From: a virus
Direction: 5' to 3' (one strand)
DNA: 36,724 bases
Virus record (IMG/VR): IMGVR_UViG_3300050821_006644
Location: 1-36,724 of that record
The notes beneath the pieces were generated by a model. It saw only the letters and a program-made list of their open reading frames with translations. It searched no databases and was not told where the DNA came from. Shown piece after piece: positions 20,525 through 29,175 of the stretch (its first letter is position 1; every line of letters begins with the position of its first letter). A program made the position numbers and the translations under genes.

Positions 20525-23284
20525 CTAGTAGCCGATGAGGTTGCCGGAGTCGAGGACGCCGAGGACCGGGTCGTCGAGGGTGAAGTAGGAGATCGGCGGC
20601 ACCGGGGACGACGAGAAAGAGAAGGTATGCAGGCCCATGCCGATCGTCTCGGTGTAGCCCTCGGCGAACACGCTCATCGAGGGCGCCGGCGCCTGGGGAG
20701 GCAGGCCGGCGACGCCGATCACTGTGCTGATCTCGGTGGCCAGCACCGCGTCATACCAGGCCGGCCCGTAGGATCCGCCGGCCGCGTACGGGGTGCCCTG
20801 CCCGGCGGTGGCCTGGTCGACGCTGAGCAGGTTCGGCGAGCCCGCGCCGGGCAGCTTCCATGTGGTCGGCGCGCCGGCCTGCTCGAATTGCAGGGCGGTC
20901 GCCTGCCAGGTGGTGGTGACCGGCACGCCCGAGGGCGCGGCGACCTCGATCTTCACCTCGACGGCGACGGTGTTGGCCGGCGCGGTGCCCTGTCCGGAGA
21001 CCTCGATCCAGCCGGTCGACCCGACGGTCGGGGTGACGCCGGCGCCGCCGCCGTAGCCGAGGGCGACGCTGTTGACGTCGAGGAAGATCATGCCTATGTC
21101 GGTCAGGACGCCGGCGCCCGACGGGATGGTGATGCGGCCCTGGAAGGCGTACTGCAGTCCGGCGGTGGCGGGCATGACCAGGTCGAGGATCGTCGTGTAT
21201 TGGACGGAGCCTGCGGGGACGGTGGTCTGGTAGACCTGGTCGCCGTAGTAGGCGGTGGTCGACGAGACGAGGTAGAGGGGCAGGCCGAAGTCGTTGGCGA
21301 CGCCGATGGCGGCCGGGACGGGTTGGCCGGGCTGGGTGGCGAGGGTCGCGGCCTCCAGGACGAGGGGCGCGATCCGCGGGACCGGGTCGGCGTTCGGGAC
21401 GATCTCGTTGAGCGCGGCGTTCGCGGCCTCGGTCGGGTTGATCGACGCGGTCTGGATGCTCTGGTTGTATACGCCGTACTTGGCCTGCGACGCGAAGCCG
21501 ACGGCGCCGTTGACCAGTTGCGACGCGCCGCCGTTGGGCGTGACGGAGACCTGGTTGACGACGTAGGTGAAGTCGTCCGGGAACTGGGTCTGCGGGTCGA
21601 GGTCGTGGGCGTCGACGGTCCAGGAGACGGCGGCGTTGTAGCGGATGGTGCAGGGCTGGATGGCCAGGTAGCCGTAGCGGTCGACGTATAGCGGGGACTG
21701 CTCGGTGCGCGCGGCCTCGTACATCACGTCGAGTGGCTTGCGGCCGATGATCGACTGGGTGCCGGCCTGGTGCGTGCACGGGGAGAGGTTGGTCCAGGGC
21801 CCGTATCCGCCGGAGTAGACCGGTACCGGGTTGTAGCCGGCGGCCGGGGATTTGAGGGTGGTGGGTTGCGGGACGCCGGCGTAGCGGGCGACGCGGGCGA
21901 TGCGGTAGTCGACGGATTCGCCGTAGAAGCCCTGGTTCCCGGCGGCGTAGTGCGCGGGGTAGTTCGATGCGGCGTTCCCGGTCAGGATCCAGGAGACGTT
22001 CGCGATGTTCCCGGTGAAGCAGTTGTACGAGCCGACCGTCGGGGACCCGCCGATGATCAGGGTGTTCATGTTCGGGCTGACGTTGTTGGCGGGCAGACCG
22101 ACGAAGGACGTCTTCCCGTCGATGTTGATCACGAAGATAGGGTTGGTCGGGGTGGGGCCGACGCCGGTGGCGACCGAGATGTAGTGCCAGTTGCCGTCGT
22201 TGAGCACGACGGACGCCTGGGTGCCGTTCACGCCGGGCGCGAGCGGGCCGACCAGGTTGCTGGCAGAGTACGCGCCGCCGGCGGTGACATCGCCGGTGGA
22301 GATGATCAGACAGCCGGTAGCGCCGTCGACTCCCATAGCGACCGCGCAGCCGCTCAAGGGATCGAAGAGTGACGCGAAGCCCTGCGTCGTGTTCTCGAAC
22401 GTGGTCTGTAGCCACAGCTCGAGCACGCCGTACGAGTTGAACCCGTTGTAGCTGCTCCACGGGTTCACGGTGGTCTGCAGGACCGTGCCGACGTTGAGCG
22501 CCGCGGGTTGGAAGGTGACGCACTGGCCGCCGTCGAAGCCAGGTGCGGCCGCGCCCTGGGCCTTGATGTAGTTGAGGTATGTGGCGTAGTTCGAGCCGAA
22601 CGGGACCGGGTGCAGCGGGGTCGAGATGTTGCCGGTGATGTCGCCGAACGCGAGGGCGGAGCCGGTGCCGGCGAGCGCCTCGGACAGCGGGTAGTGCGCG
22701 GCGACCAGTGGGCCGGTCGAGGAGTCGTAGACGACCTCGGCACTGGTCATCGCCGGGAGCATCGGGGCCTGGCCGAGCAGCAGGAAACGGTCGGACGCGG
22801 TGATTTTCGCCGTGGCGTACAGGCCCTGCCAGCTTGTCGGCAGGCCGTTGATGAAGCCGGTGAAGCGGCGGCTCACGGTGCCCGAGGGCGGGATCAGGTC
22901 GACCCGCAGCCACGAGCCCTTCTTGATCTGCCCGAACCATGCGCCGAGCCGATTGGTGGGGGTCCAGCGGCCGTCGGTGTTGTCCACGGTCAGGCCGCAT
23001 GTGCCAACGCTGACGTCCGCCAGGCCGTCCTGCCGGCCGCGCATGATGGTGATCAGGTCCGATTCGAGCTCGACGAACTCGGTGACCTCGAGCCAGTTCG
23101 GCAGCGCGACGTTCGGCCCGTCGAAGGCGAGGTAGACCTTGACGGTGAAGTTCCAGGTGCCCAGCTGCGCGGGCAGGCTCGAGCCGCCCGCGGCGCCGGA
23201 GCGCGCGGTCTGGATGCGTCGGAGCGGGCCGGGCCGCTTGGGGCGCGGAAGAGGCCGGGTCAGGCGCGGGCGGGCGATGGGCAT
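20525..23284 (-). CDS. Large minor tail protein with LamG-like and carbohydrate-binding-like domains
   Basis: The product has 919 residues. After a basic Pro-rich start comes a distal-tail-like region (about 40-175; FTVKVYLAFDGPNVALPNWL, ATAKITASDRFLLLGQ). A LamG/concanavalin-like sandwich follows (about 190-420, with VVLNDGNWHYISVATG and NMNTLIIGGSP), then a region like other actinophage tail proteins (RKPLDVMYEAARTEQSPLYV), and a C-terminal jelly-roll domain (about 700-830). It combines tail-tip structure and sugar recognition. The ATG overlaps the tape-measure stop (TGATG). Confidence 0.85.
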   Translation of the reverse strand: MPIARPRLTRPLPRPKRPGPLRRIQTARSGAAGGSSLPAQLGTWNFTVKVYLAFDGPNVALPNWLEVTEFVELESDLITIMRGRQDGLADVSVGTCGLTVDNTDGRWTPTNRLGAWFGQIKKGSWLRVDLIPPSGTVSRRFTGFINGLPTSWQGLYATAKITASDRFLLLGQAPMLPAMTSAEVVYDSSTGPLVAAHYPLSEALAGTGSALAFGDITGNISTPLHPVPFGSNYATYLNYIKAQGAAAPGFDGGQCVTFQPAALNVGTVLQTTVNPWSSYNGFNSYGVLELWLQTTFENTTQGFASLFDPLSGCAVAMGVDGATGCLIISTGDVTAGGAYSASNLVGPLAPGVNGTQASVVLNDGNWHYISVATGVGPTPTNPIFVINIDGKTSFVGLPANNVSPNMNTLIIGGSPTVGSYNCFTGNIANVSWILTGNAASNYPAHYAAGNQGFYGESVDYRIARVARYAGVPQPTTLKSPAAGYNPVPVYSGGYGPWTNLSPCTHQAGTQSIIGRKPLDVMYEAARTEQSPLYVDRYGYLAIQPCTIRYNAAVSWTVDAHDLDPQTQFPDDFTYVVNQVSVTPNGGASQLVNGAVGFASQAKYGVYNQSIQTASINPTEAANAALNEIVPNADPVPRIAPLVLEAATLATQPGQPVPAAIGVANDFGLPLYLVSSTTAYYGDQVYQTTVPAGSVQYTTILDLVMPATAGLQYAFQGRITIPSGAGVLTDIGMIFLDVNSVALGYGGGAGVTPTVGSTGWIEVSGQGTAPANTVAVEVKIEVAAPSGVPVTTTWQATALQFEQAGAPTTWKLPGAGSPNLLSVDQATAGQGTPYAAGGSYGPAWYDAVLATEISTVIGVAGLPPQAPAPSMSVFAEGYTETIGMGLHTFSFSSSPVPPISYFTLDDPVLGVLDSGNLIGY

Positions 23285-25893
23285 CAGCGGCCTGCCGTCG
23301 CGCGGCCGGAGGTGGCGATCGCGGTGGCCATCGACTGGTGCGTGTAGCCGTTCTTCTGCGCCTTCACCAGCTGCTTGTCGATGACCTGCCCGTCGAGGAC
23401 GAGCTCGACCTGGATGTAGAGCGGGTTGTCCGGGCCGGCGCCCGCCATCGCGCCGGCAGCACCGGCGCCAGAGGCCAGCGGGGTGACGCGCGCGCCCATC
23501 GGCAGGTTGAGCAGCTCGGGGCCCTTCTCGCCGACCAGGGCGATTCCGCCGAGGGTGATGTCGCCGCCGGTGGCCAGCATCGGAATCTGGGGGATGCTGA
23601 TCCCGAAGCCGTCGCCGCCCACGCCCGGTATCCAGGACGGGATGGACACGTGGATCTGGTCGAGGAATCCGATCACGCCGTTGACCAGGGAAATCACGGC
23701 ATTGATAGGGCCCTTCACGATCGAGAGCAGGCCCGAGAGGGCGTCGGAGACCATGTTGCCGATGCCGCCGAAGACGTTGACGAAGGCCTGGCCGACGGAA
23801 GCGACCTTCCCGATCAGGTGGTCGAGCCAGGTCACCACGCCCATGATCGGATTGACGATGGCGAGCAGGTAGCCGATCGAGGTCACCATGCCGTGCGCCA
23901 AGACTCCGGAGAGGTAAGCGGCGAGCTCGACGACCAGGTTGATCAAGGGCATCAGCGGCGGTATCAGGTTGATGATCTGCACGGCGAGCCTGGCCAACTG
24001 CGGCAGCACCGGCGTGAGCGACCCGTAGATCGAAAGCCACGACTGAATCACGGTGCTGAGAACTGGGTTCAATGACATCAGTACATTGATAAGCGGTGGG
24101 ATCAGCATGCCCGCCACCTGGAGCAGCATCGGCGCCAGCATGCGGAAGGCGGGCAGCAGCCCGGACAGCACGTGACCGATCAACAGGGCGATCGGCGGTA
24201 GCAGCGGGGAGAGCGCCGAGAAGATCCCGGAGAGCGCCTGAGCCACTACCGTCAATATCGGTGCTAAGGCATTGACAACTGGAACCAGCGCTGACGCCAA
24301 AGCCGTGATCAGATCGCCGAGCCCTGGTATCAGGGCACTGAGAACCTGGCCGAGACCGTTGCCCAGCGCCTGGGCGAGCGCGATCACCGCGGGCTCGAGC
24401 TGCGCGAACGCGGGACCGAGGGCGCCGGCCACGACGCCGACGAGGTGGCCGATCGGGCCGAGCAGCCCGGAGACGGCGCCGAGGATCGCGCCGATCCCCT
24501 GGCCGGCGCCGGTCGCGTTCGCGGTCAGCCCCTGCAGGAATTGCGGCAGCCCGGAGGCGAGGATCGAGTGCAGTCCGGTGCCGAGCGCGCCGATGATGGG
24601 GCCGGCCACGGAGCCGACCTGGACGAAGGCCTGTACCAGCGGGACGATTGACGAGGTCAGCTGCCCGACGAGGCCGACGCCGGAGGTCATCGAGGTGCGC
24701 AGCTGGCCGATGAACGTGCTGTTTTGGAACAGGGCGCCGAATTGCAGCGCGACGGCCGAGAGGGCGTGGCCGATGCCGGCTATGCCGCCGCCGAGCACCG
24801 GGAATAAGGGTCCTGCGTCCTGGAGCATCTTCGTGACGGCGGGCAGCAGCGCGTTCTGAGCGGTGTCCTTCAGCCCGTTGAACTGTCCCTTCATCGAGAT
24901 CAGCTGCTCGACCAGGGCGCGGCCGGCGGGAGTGAGCTTGGCCATGTCGGCGGCGAACTGGTTCATCCCGTTCGGCTGCGCGGCGAGCGCGGCCGCCGCC
25001 AGGCGCTGCTGCTCGATCGTCGAGGTGACGTTCTGCTGGGCCTGGGCGACCTGCTGCGCGGCCTGCTGCTGGGTGCGCTGCGCCTGGACGACGGCGGGCA
25101 GTCCGTTCACGCCTTGCTGCTGCGCGGTGTTCGAGGCTACCGTCGCCTCGGTGTTCTTCTGCTGGGCGTCGGTCAGCGCCTGCTGCGCCTGCTGCACGGC
25201 GAGCTCTGCCTGAGCGCGCTGGAGCGCCGTCGCGGTGCCGTTGTTCATCGTCGCGATCTCGTTCGCCTGCGCCTGCTGGAGAGCGAGCTGCGCGGCGGCG
25301 ACGCCGAGCTTGGCGTCCGACGCGGCGTTGACGAGGTCCATGATCTGGTTCGCGGCCGCCCCGCGCGCGGTGGTCAGCGCCTGCTGCGCGTACATCTCGT
25401 TCTGCTCGGCGGTCTGGAGCTGCTGCTCGGCCTGGGCGAGCTGCTGGGCGTTTTGGAACGCAGTCTGCGCGGCCTGCGCCGCGGTGGTGCCGGCGGAGGC
25501 CTGCGCCGAGGTGTAGTCCGACATGGCCGAGGCGATCCCGCCGAACGCCATCTTCAGCGCGCCGCCCGCGGCGCCGAGACCGAGCATCGCCGGGCCGATC
25601 GCGGCCAGCGCCGGGGCGACGGCGGCCGCCACGGACAGGATGGCGAGCAGCCCCTTATGCGCTGAGAGGAAGCCCTCGGAGGAGGCGTCCGCCTTGTTGC
25701 CGGCGTCCTGCGCGTCCTGGCCGACGTTCTTGAGGTTCTGCTCGGCGTCCTCGGTATCGACGTCGATCTTCTTGCCGTTGGCCTTGTCGATCTTGTCGGC
25801 GGACTTATCGGCCGAGTCGCCGAGCTTGCCAATCTCCTCAGAGGCGCCGTCGTTCTCGGCGAAGAGCCTGAATTTCATATCCGCGCTGGACAT
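23284..25893 (-). CDS. Tape measure protein
   Basis: The product has 869 residues and sets tail length. The N-terminal 45 residues are charged (MKFRLFAENDGASEEIGKLG), followed by Gln/Ala-rich coiled coils (about 130-300). Long hydrophobic segments then alternate Leu/Val/Gly/Pro (about 330-770). The end contains ITLGGIALVGEKGPELLNLP, the GEKGPEL motif typical of actinophage tape measures, and a basic tail. Its position after the frameshifted chaperones and before the tip protein is canonical. Tail length from residue count would be roughly 130 nm using the usual 0.15 nm per residue rule (inference). Confidence 0.95.
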   Translation of the reverse strand: MSSADMKFRLFAENDGASEEIGKLGDSADKSADKIDKANGKKIDVDTEDAEQNLKNVGQDAQDAGNKADASSEGFLSAHKGLLAILSVAAAVAPALAAIGPAMLGLGAAGGALKMAFGGIASAMSDYTSAQASAGTTAAQAAQTAFQNAQQLAQAEQQLQTAEQNEMYAQQALTTARGAAANQIMDLVNAASDAKLGVAAAQLALQQAQANEIATMNNGTATALQRAQAELAVQQAQQALTDAQQKNTEATVASNTAQQQGVNGLPAVVQAQRTQQQAAQQVAQAQQNVTSTIEQQRLAAAALAAQPNGMNQFAADMAKLTPAGRALVEQLISMKGQFNGLKDTAQNALLPAVTKMLQDAGPLFPVLGGGIAGIGHALSAVALQFGALFQNSTFIGQLRTSMTSGVGLVGQLTSSIVPLVQAFVQVGSVAGPIIGALGTGLHSILASGLPQFLQGLTANATGAGQGIGAILGAVSGLLGPIGHLVGVVAGALGPAFAQLEPAVIALAQALGNGLGQVLSALIPGLGDLITALASALVPVVNALAPILTVVAQALSGIFSALSPLLPPIALLIGHVLSGLLPAFRMLAPMLLQVAGMLIPPLINVLMSLNPVLSTVIQSWLSIYGSLTPVLPQLARLAVQIINLIPPLMPLINLVVELAAYLSGVLAHGMVTSIGYLLAIVNPIMGVVTWLDHLIGKVASVGQAFVNVFGGIGNMVSDALSGLLSIVKGPINAVISLVNGVIGFLDQIHVSIPSWIPGVGGDGFGISIPQIPMLATGGDITLGGIALVGEKGPELLNLPMGARVTPLASGAGAAGAMAGAGPDNPLYIQVELVLDGQVIDKQLVKAQKNGYTHQSMATAIATSGRATAGR

Positions 25894-25906
25894 CGGCGCC
25901 CCCTTC

Positions 25907-26403
25907 CTACGTCTCGTACTGCCGGTCGATGTACTTCTGGAGATCGCGGAACTCGCGCAGCGTCAGCCGGCCGATGTCCCAGGGCATGATGTTCAGGACT
26001 TGGGCGAACCGCCCGATTTCGAGGCGGCGCTCTTCGCGGAGCGTGCGCGGGGGCTTTTTGAGGCGGGTTGGCGCGTACGGGTTGTCCGCGTACTTGGACT
26101 GGGGTCTTTTGGGGCCGTGATCGTCCGCACCTCGAGGCCGCCGACAGCGATGTCGAACGCGTCGCGAGGCAGCAGCACCGCCGCCTTCGCCAGGGGCACA
26201 GACTCGTCGGCCGCGAGCTCGCGCAGCTTGAGGATCCAGAGCAGGTGCCCGACCATCCGCATGCTCTTGAGCGAGGCGGCGTCGCCGAGCGTCCCCAGGT
26301 CGACGCCGGCGTGCTCCTCGAGCACCTCGAGCTCGGAGAGCATCAGGTTGTCGGTGTCGAGGACTGATTCGCGGCCCTCGATCGTGATTGCCAGAATGGG
26401 CAT
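25907..26403 (-). CDS. Tail assembly chaperone, -1 frameshift fusion (gpGT-like)
   Basis: This is the frameshift product of the gene at 25993-26403. Reading follows that frame to the heptamer CCCAAAA (plus-strand 26113-26107), slips back one base so that 26107 is read twice, and continues as RPQSKYADNPYAPTRLKKPP to a stop at 25907. The last part (LNIMPWDIGRLTLREFRDLQ) is typical of the T domain. The fusion would have about 165 residues. Such a pair just before the tape measure gene is conserved in siphophages and coats the tape measure during tail assembly. Confidence 0.9.
25993..26403 (-). CDS. Tail assembly chaperone, unshifted product (gpG-like)
   Basis: The product has 136 residues. The N-terminal domain (LAITIEGRESVLDTDNLMLS, ELEVLEEHAGVDLGTLGDA, SMRMVGHLLWILKLRELAAD) is the helical fold of gpG-type chaperones. 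After the slip site the unshifted frame gives a low-complexity basic/Ser tail (TRTTRTRQPASKSPRARSAK) of the kind expected when the other frame carries the conserved domain. It would be the major product, with the fusion as minority. Confidence 0.9.
   Translation of the reverse strand: MPILAITIEGRESVLDTDNLMLSELEVLEEHAGVDLGTLGDAASLKSMRMVGHLLWILKLRELAADESVPLAKAAVLLPRDAFDIAVGGLEVRTITAPKDPSPSTRTTRTRQPASKSPRARSAKSAASKSGGSPKS
26107..26113 (-). promoter_or_regulatory. Programmed -1 frameshift slippery site CCCAAAA
   Basis: In the zero frame the site reads C CCA AAA, the canonical X XXY YYZ heptamer. After slipping, the tRNAs re-pair with CCC and AAA. It lies at the exact point where the two chaperone frames overlap. 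Confidence 0.9.
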
Positions 26404-26415
26404 GGCGCGCCCTTC

Positions 26416-27075
26416 CTACTTGTCGTGGAGGATCGCTTCGGCAGCGTTCTGCATGCCTTCGACGATCTTGTTTCCGAGCTCGTTCTGATGCTTCTTGATC
26501 ACGTCGTCGAAGAACGGCGTGCCCTTCTGAGCCACCCAGTTCTCGCGGTCGCCGAAGACTGGATGCCTCCATCCCTTGGCGCGGTTGAAGTTCTTCGGCA
26601 TGAGCCGCTGCGAGTTCGGCATCTTCGCCGCGGCGACCTTCCAGGTGACCGAGACCCCGGTGGCCCGAGAGCCCGTGGAGATCGAGCCGCCGACAGCGCG
26701 CGCGATCGTCTCGCGCAGCCCGGCGGAGGCCTCCGCCTTCGCGGCCTGCTTCGCGCGATGCTCAACGAGGGTGCGCTCGACGTCTGCGGAGGTGACAGCG
26801 AGACCGTGCCGCTTGGTGGCGATCACCTTTGCGCGATCCGTAGAAAGCCGCCGGCTGCGCGCGAGAGTGCGCGCGGCGCGGCGGCCGCGGGCATTCTTGC
26901 CGCCGCGGCCTTCGGACGGCGCGGAGCGGACGGTGTCCTGGATCTCCGAGGTGATCGTCTTGATCGAGGGGCGCAGCGCCTTGCCGAGCTCGCGGCGGAT
27001 CTTCGGGTCCGCGTCGCGGAGCTTCGCAGCGAGCTGCCGCAGCTGGTCCGCGCCCTCGATCGTGAGCTTGGCCAT
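26416..27075 (-). CDS. HK97-gp10-like tail/head-tail joining protein
   Basis: The product has 219 residues. It starts KLTIEGADQLRQLAAKLRDA with an amphipathic helix, then a basic, Arg-rich middle (GGKNARGRRAARTLARSRRL). The C-terminal part is KGWRHPVFGDRENWVAQKGT followed by PFFDDVIKKHQNELGNKI, the strong signature of the HK97 gp10 family, which joins head and tail. Its place between tail tube and chaperones, rather than before the tail terminator, is unusual. Start and previous stop are three bases apart. Confidence 0.9.
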   Translation of the reverse strand: MAKLTIEGADQLRQLAAKLRDADPKIRRELGKALRPSIKTITSEIQDTVRSAPSEGRGGKNARGRRAARTLARSRRLSTDRAKVIATKRHGLAVTSADVERTLVEHRAKQAAKAEASAGLRETIARAVGGSISTGSRATGVSVTWKVAAAKMPNSQRLMPKNFNRAKGWRHPVFGDRENWVAQKGTPFFDDVIKKHQNELGNKIVEGMQNAAEAILHDK

Positions 27076-27077
27076 GC

Positions 27078-28205
27078 TCAGACCGTCGCGTCGGTGGTCT
27101 GGATGATGATCGTCAACGGTTCGTTTGTGAGGTCGTAGTCGGCGACGAACGGGAAGCCGGTGTTGACGATGTCCTTGTTGCCGACCGTCGGGGACTCGTT
27201 GTCGAGAAACACGTTGTTCCAGATGAACTGGATCGCGGGCACCGTGCCGGACAGTACGCCGCCGGGGGTGAACGTCTTGATGATCGTGAACGGAGTGTCG
27301 GAGTAGAAAGCGTCGGCCCAGTACTGCTTGTTGACGTAGTCCGAGTTGACCGTCCCGCCGATCTTGTAGACGTTGTTGACGATCGGCTCGTCCTTAAGGC
27401 CCTGGTTTCCCGCGTACTGGCGGCCCACGTTCATCGGGTGCTCGACGGAGCTCGCGAACTTGGTCACGCCGTCGATCGCCGACGCGGTCGAGGCGGCCAC
27501 CGTCGATGCGCCGATCTGGATCTGCGTCTCGGCCCAATGCCACGGAATGGCCTGCGAGTAGGACGGGGTGGCCTGCGTGTACGCGGTCTGCGTCGCGCCG
27601 TTCGGGTATCCCGGGTAGGCGGCCGTCAGCAGCGGGTCGAGGTAGACGCGCGCGTCCCAGTCGGTCGCGCAGGTCAAAAAACTGTCTTTTTCGATCGACC
27701 AGGCGAACTTGGTCGGCTTGCAGCCGAGCAGGTCGACCTGGCGCAGCACGGCGTCGGTGGTGGGGATCCCGCACTGCCAGGACACGCTGCGCCCGGCGAC
27801 GTTGTTGCGGAAGGTGTGCGTGTACGCGTAGATCGAGCCGGTCGGGGTGACGCGGGCGCCGGCGGCCCAAATGCCTGTGCCCGCGGTCTGCGAGCCTGCG
27901 GCACCGGTGGTGAACGTGTTCGAGAGCTGGTTGAGCAGCGAGGTGAAGTGGCCGGCCTGGCACCAGTCGAAGGGCAGCGCGAGGGTGCCGGCCTGCGAGG
28001 TGACGACGCGGCGCGCGGCGGTATCGACCAGGCGTCCGGCCGCGAGCGGGCTCGACTGCTTGGTGTTCTTGCCCTTCTTCGGCTGGATCTGGTCGTTCGG
28101 CTCGAACGCCTTCCAGGCCGGGGTCGCGGTGACCAGTGAATAGGCGGTCTCTTCGACCATCAGGGCGCTGCCGCCGATGCCCGATCCGACTGTGCTGATG
28201 GTCAT
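27078..28205 (-). CDS. Major tail (tube) protein
   Basis: The product has 375 residues and is the probable tube subunit. The evidence is position (after the tail terminator-like gene, before chaperones and tape measure), an excellent AAGGAG ribosome site indicating high expression, and a beta-rich sequence: SQAGTLALPFDWCQAGHFTS, KPTKFAWSIEKDSFLTCATD, YDLTNEPLTIIIQTTD. The motif order (a substitution test of low-level differences, then strand repeats) resembles the long tube proteins of actinophages. No Ig-like C-terminal domain is obvious. Confidence 0.85.
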   Translation of the reverse strand: MTISTVGSGIGGSALMVEETAYSLVTATPAWKAFEPNDQIQPKKGKNTKQSSPLAAGRLVDTAARRVVTSQAGTLALPFDWCQAGHFTSLLNQLSNTFTTGAAGSQTAGTGIWAAGARVTPTGSIYAYTHTFRNNVAGRSVSWQCGIPTTDAVLRQVDLLGCKPTKFAWSIEKDSFLTCATDWDARVYLDPLLTAAYPGYPNGATQTAYTQATPSYSQAIPWHWAETQIQIGASTVAASTASAIDGVTKFASSVEHPMNVGRQYAGNQGLKDEPIVNNVYKIGGTVNSDYVNKQYWADAFYSDTPFTIIKTFTPGGVLSGTVPAIQFIWNNVFLDNESPTVGNKDIVNTGFPFVADYDLTNEPLTIIIQTTDATV

Positions 28206-28208
28206 CGT

Positions 28209-28649
28209 TTACTCCTTCGCGTCGACCGCGGCCGGGGCCGGCGCGGCGGGTGCTGTCTCGGGTGCGGCGGTAGGCGCGGCGGCCACGGGGGCAGGAAGCG
28301 GGGCGACGGTGGCGCCCGTCGGCGGGTTCACGAGCTCGGGACCCTGCTCGCCCTGCATCGTCAGGCCCGGCCCGGGGGCCTCGTCCTCAGGCGCGGGCGG
28401 GGCGCCCACGGCGATGGCCGAGGGGTCCTCCGGGTCGGGCTCGGGCAGCGCGTACGCCAGCTCGTCGCCGCGGTGGTTCGGGTAGAGCCGGTGCGGCACC
28501 GGGTAGCGGGTGAGCGGCGTCCAGCCGCCGGCGACCCAGTGGTAGACGTCCTCGTCGTCGATCTCCAGGACCCGGCCCGGCTCGACGCCGGAGTAGTCGA
28601 GCGTCGGCATCACGCGCAGCTCGCCGAAGTCGTTGCGCACCTGACCCAT
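28209..28649 (-). CDS. Small structural-region protein with GEQGPEL motif
   Basis: The product has 146 residues. The N-terminal 60 form a small beta domain (EPGRVLEIDDEDVYHWVAGG, then WTPLTRYPVPHRL). A Pro-rich linker leads to TMQGEQGPELVNPPTGATVA and an Ala/Pro tail. The GEQGPEL motif is otherwise a hallmark of tape-measure C-termini and is present in this phage's own tape measure, so the two proteins may share a partner. The TAAGGAG ribosome site is strong. Confidence 0.8.
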   Translation of the reverse strand: MGQVRNDFGELRVMPTLDYSGVEPGRVLEIDDEDVYHWVAGGWTPLTRYPVPHRLYPNHRGDELAYALPEPDPEDPSAIAVGAPPAPEDEAPGPGLTMQGEQGPELVNPPTGATVAPLPAPVAAAPTAAPETAPAAPAPAAVDAKE

Positions 28650-28659
28650 ATCAATCTCC

Positions 28660-29175
28660 TTAAGCAGTGAGCCGCGCGCGGCATGCGACGTGGAAGGTGA
28701 TCAGCACGACGCAGCCGTTGGTCTTCTGCGCCTGGTGCATGGCGACGGCGCCGCCGAGCTTTGCCCAGCCGCTCGGGCCGAGCGCGCCGCCGAGTCTGGT
28801 GTCGCCCGGCCCTACCGGAGGCAGGCCGCGCACGAAGTTCTCGAAGGTGGCCCAGTAGCCGAATGCGGCGGCGCGCGCCTCGGAAAGGTCGGTGCCGCCG
28901 TCCCAGTGCTCGACGGCGCAGGCGATGAGGAACTGCTCGTCGAGGGCGCGGCCCTGGCTGAGGGTGGCGACGTCGCGGTCGCCGGTGACGGCCTCGAAGC
29001 CGGGAGTGTCGTCGAGGGTGGGGTCCGCGCCGATCCAGATCTTGTTCGGGAACTCCTGGTCGAAGCCGGCCGGGGTCGGCCCGTCGAACACGAACGCGGT
29101 CTGATCCGTCGCCCAGGCGGCGCGGGCCGTGGTGACGAGGTAGTTGATCGCGGCGTTGATCGTCGAGGTCGTCAT
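28660..29175 (-). CDS. Tail terminator-like protein
   Basis: The product has 171 residues. It starts TTSTINAAINYLVTTARAAW and includes PNKIWIGADPTLDD, FEAVTGDRDVATLSQGRALD, EQFLIACAVEHWDGGTDLSE and CVVLITFHVACRARLTA, the order of a small alpha/beta fold found in tail terminator (neck) proteins between connector and tail tube. The position fits exactly. The ATG overlaps the connector's stop (ATGA). The longer frame upstream is a shadow of the connector gene. Confidence 0.8.
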   Translation of the reverse strand: MTTSTINAAINYLVTTARAAWATDQTAFVFDGPTPAGFDQEFPNKIWIGADPTLDDTPGFEAVTGDRDVATLSQGRALDEQFLIACAVEHWDGGTDLSEARAAAFGYWATFENFVRGLPPVGPGDTRLGGALGPSGWAKLGGAVAMHQAQKTNGCVVLITFHVACRARLTA

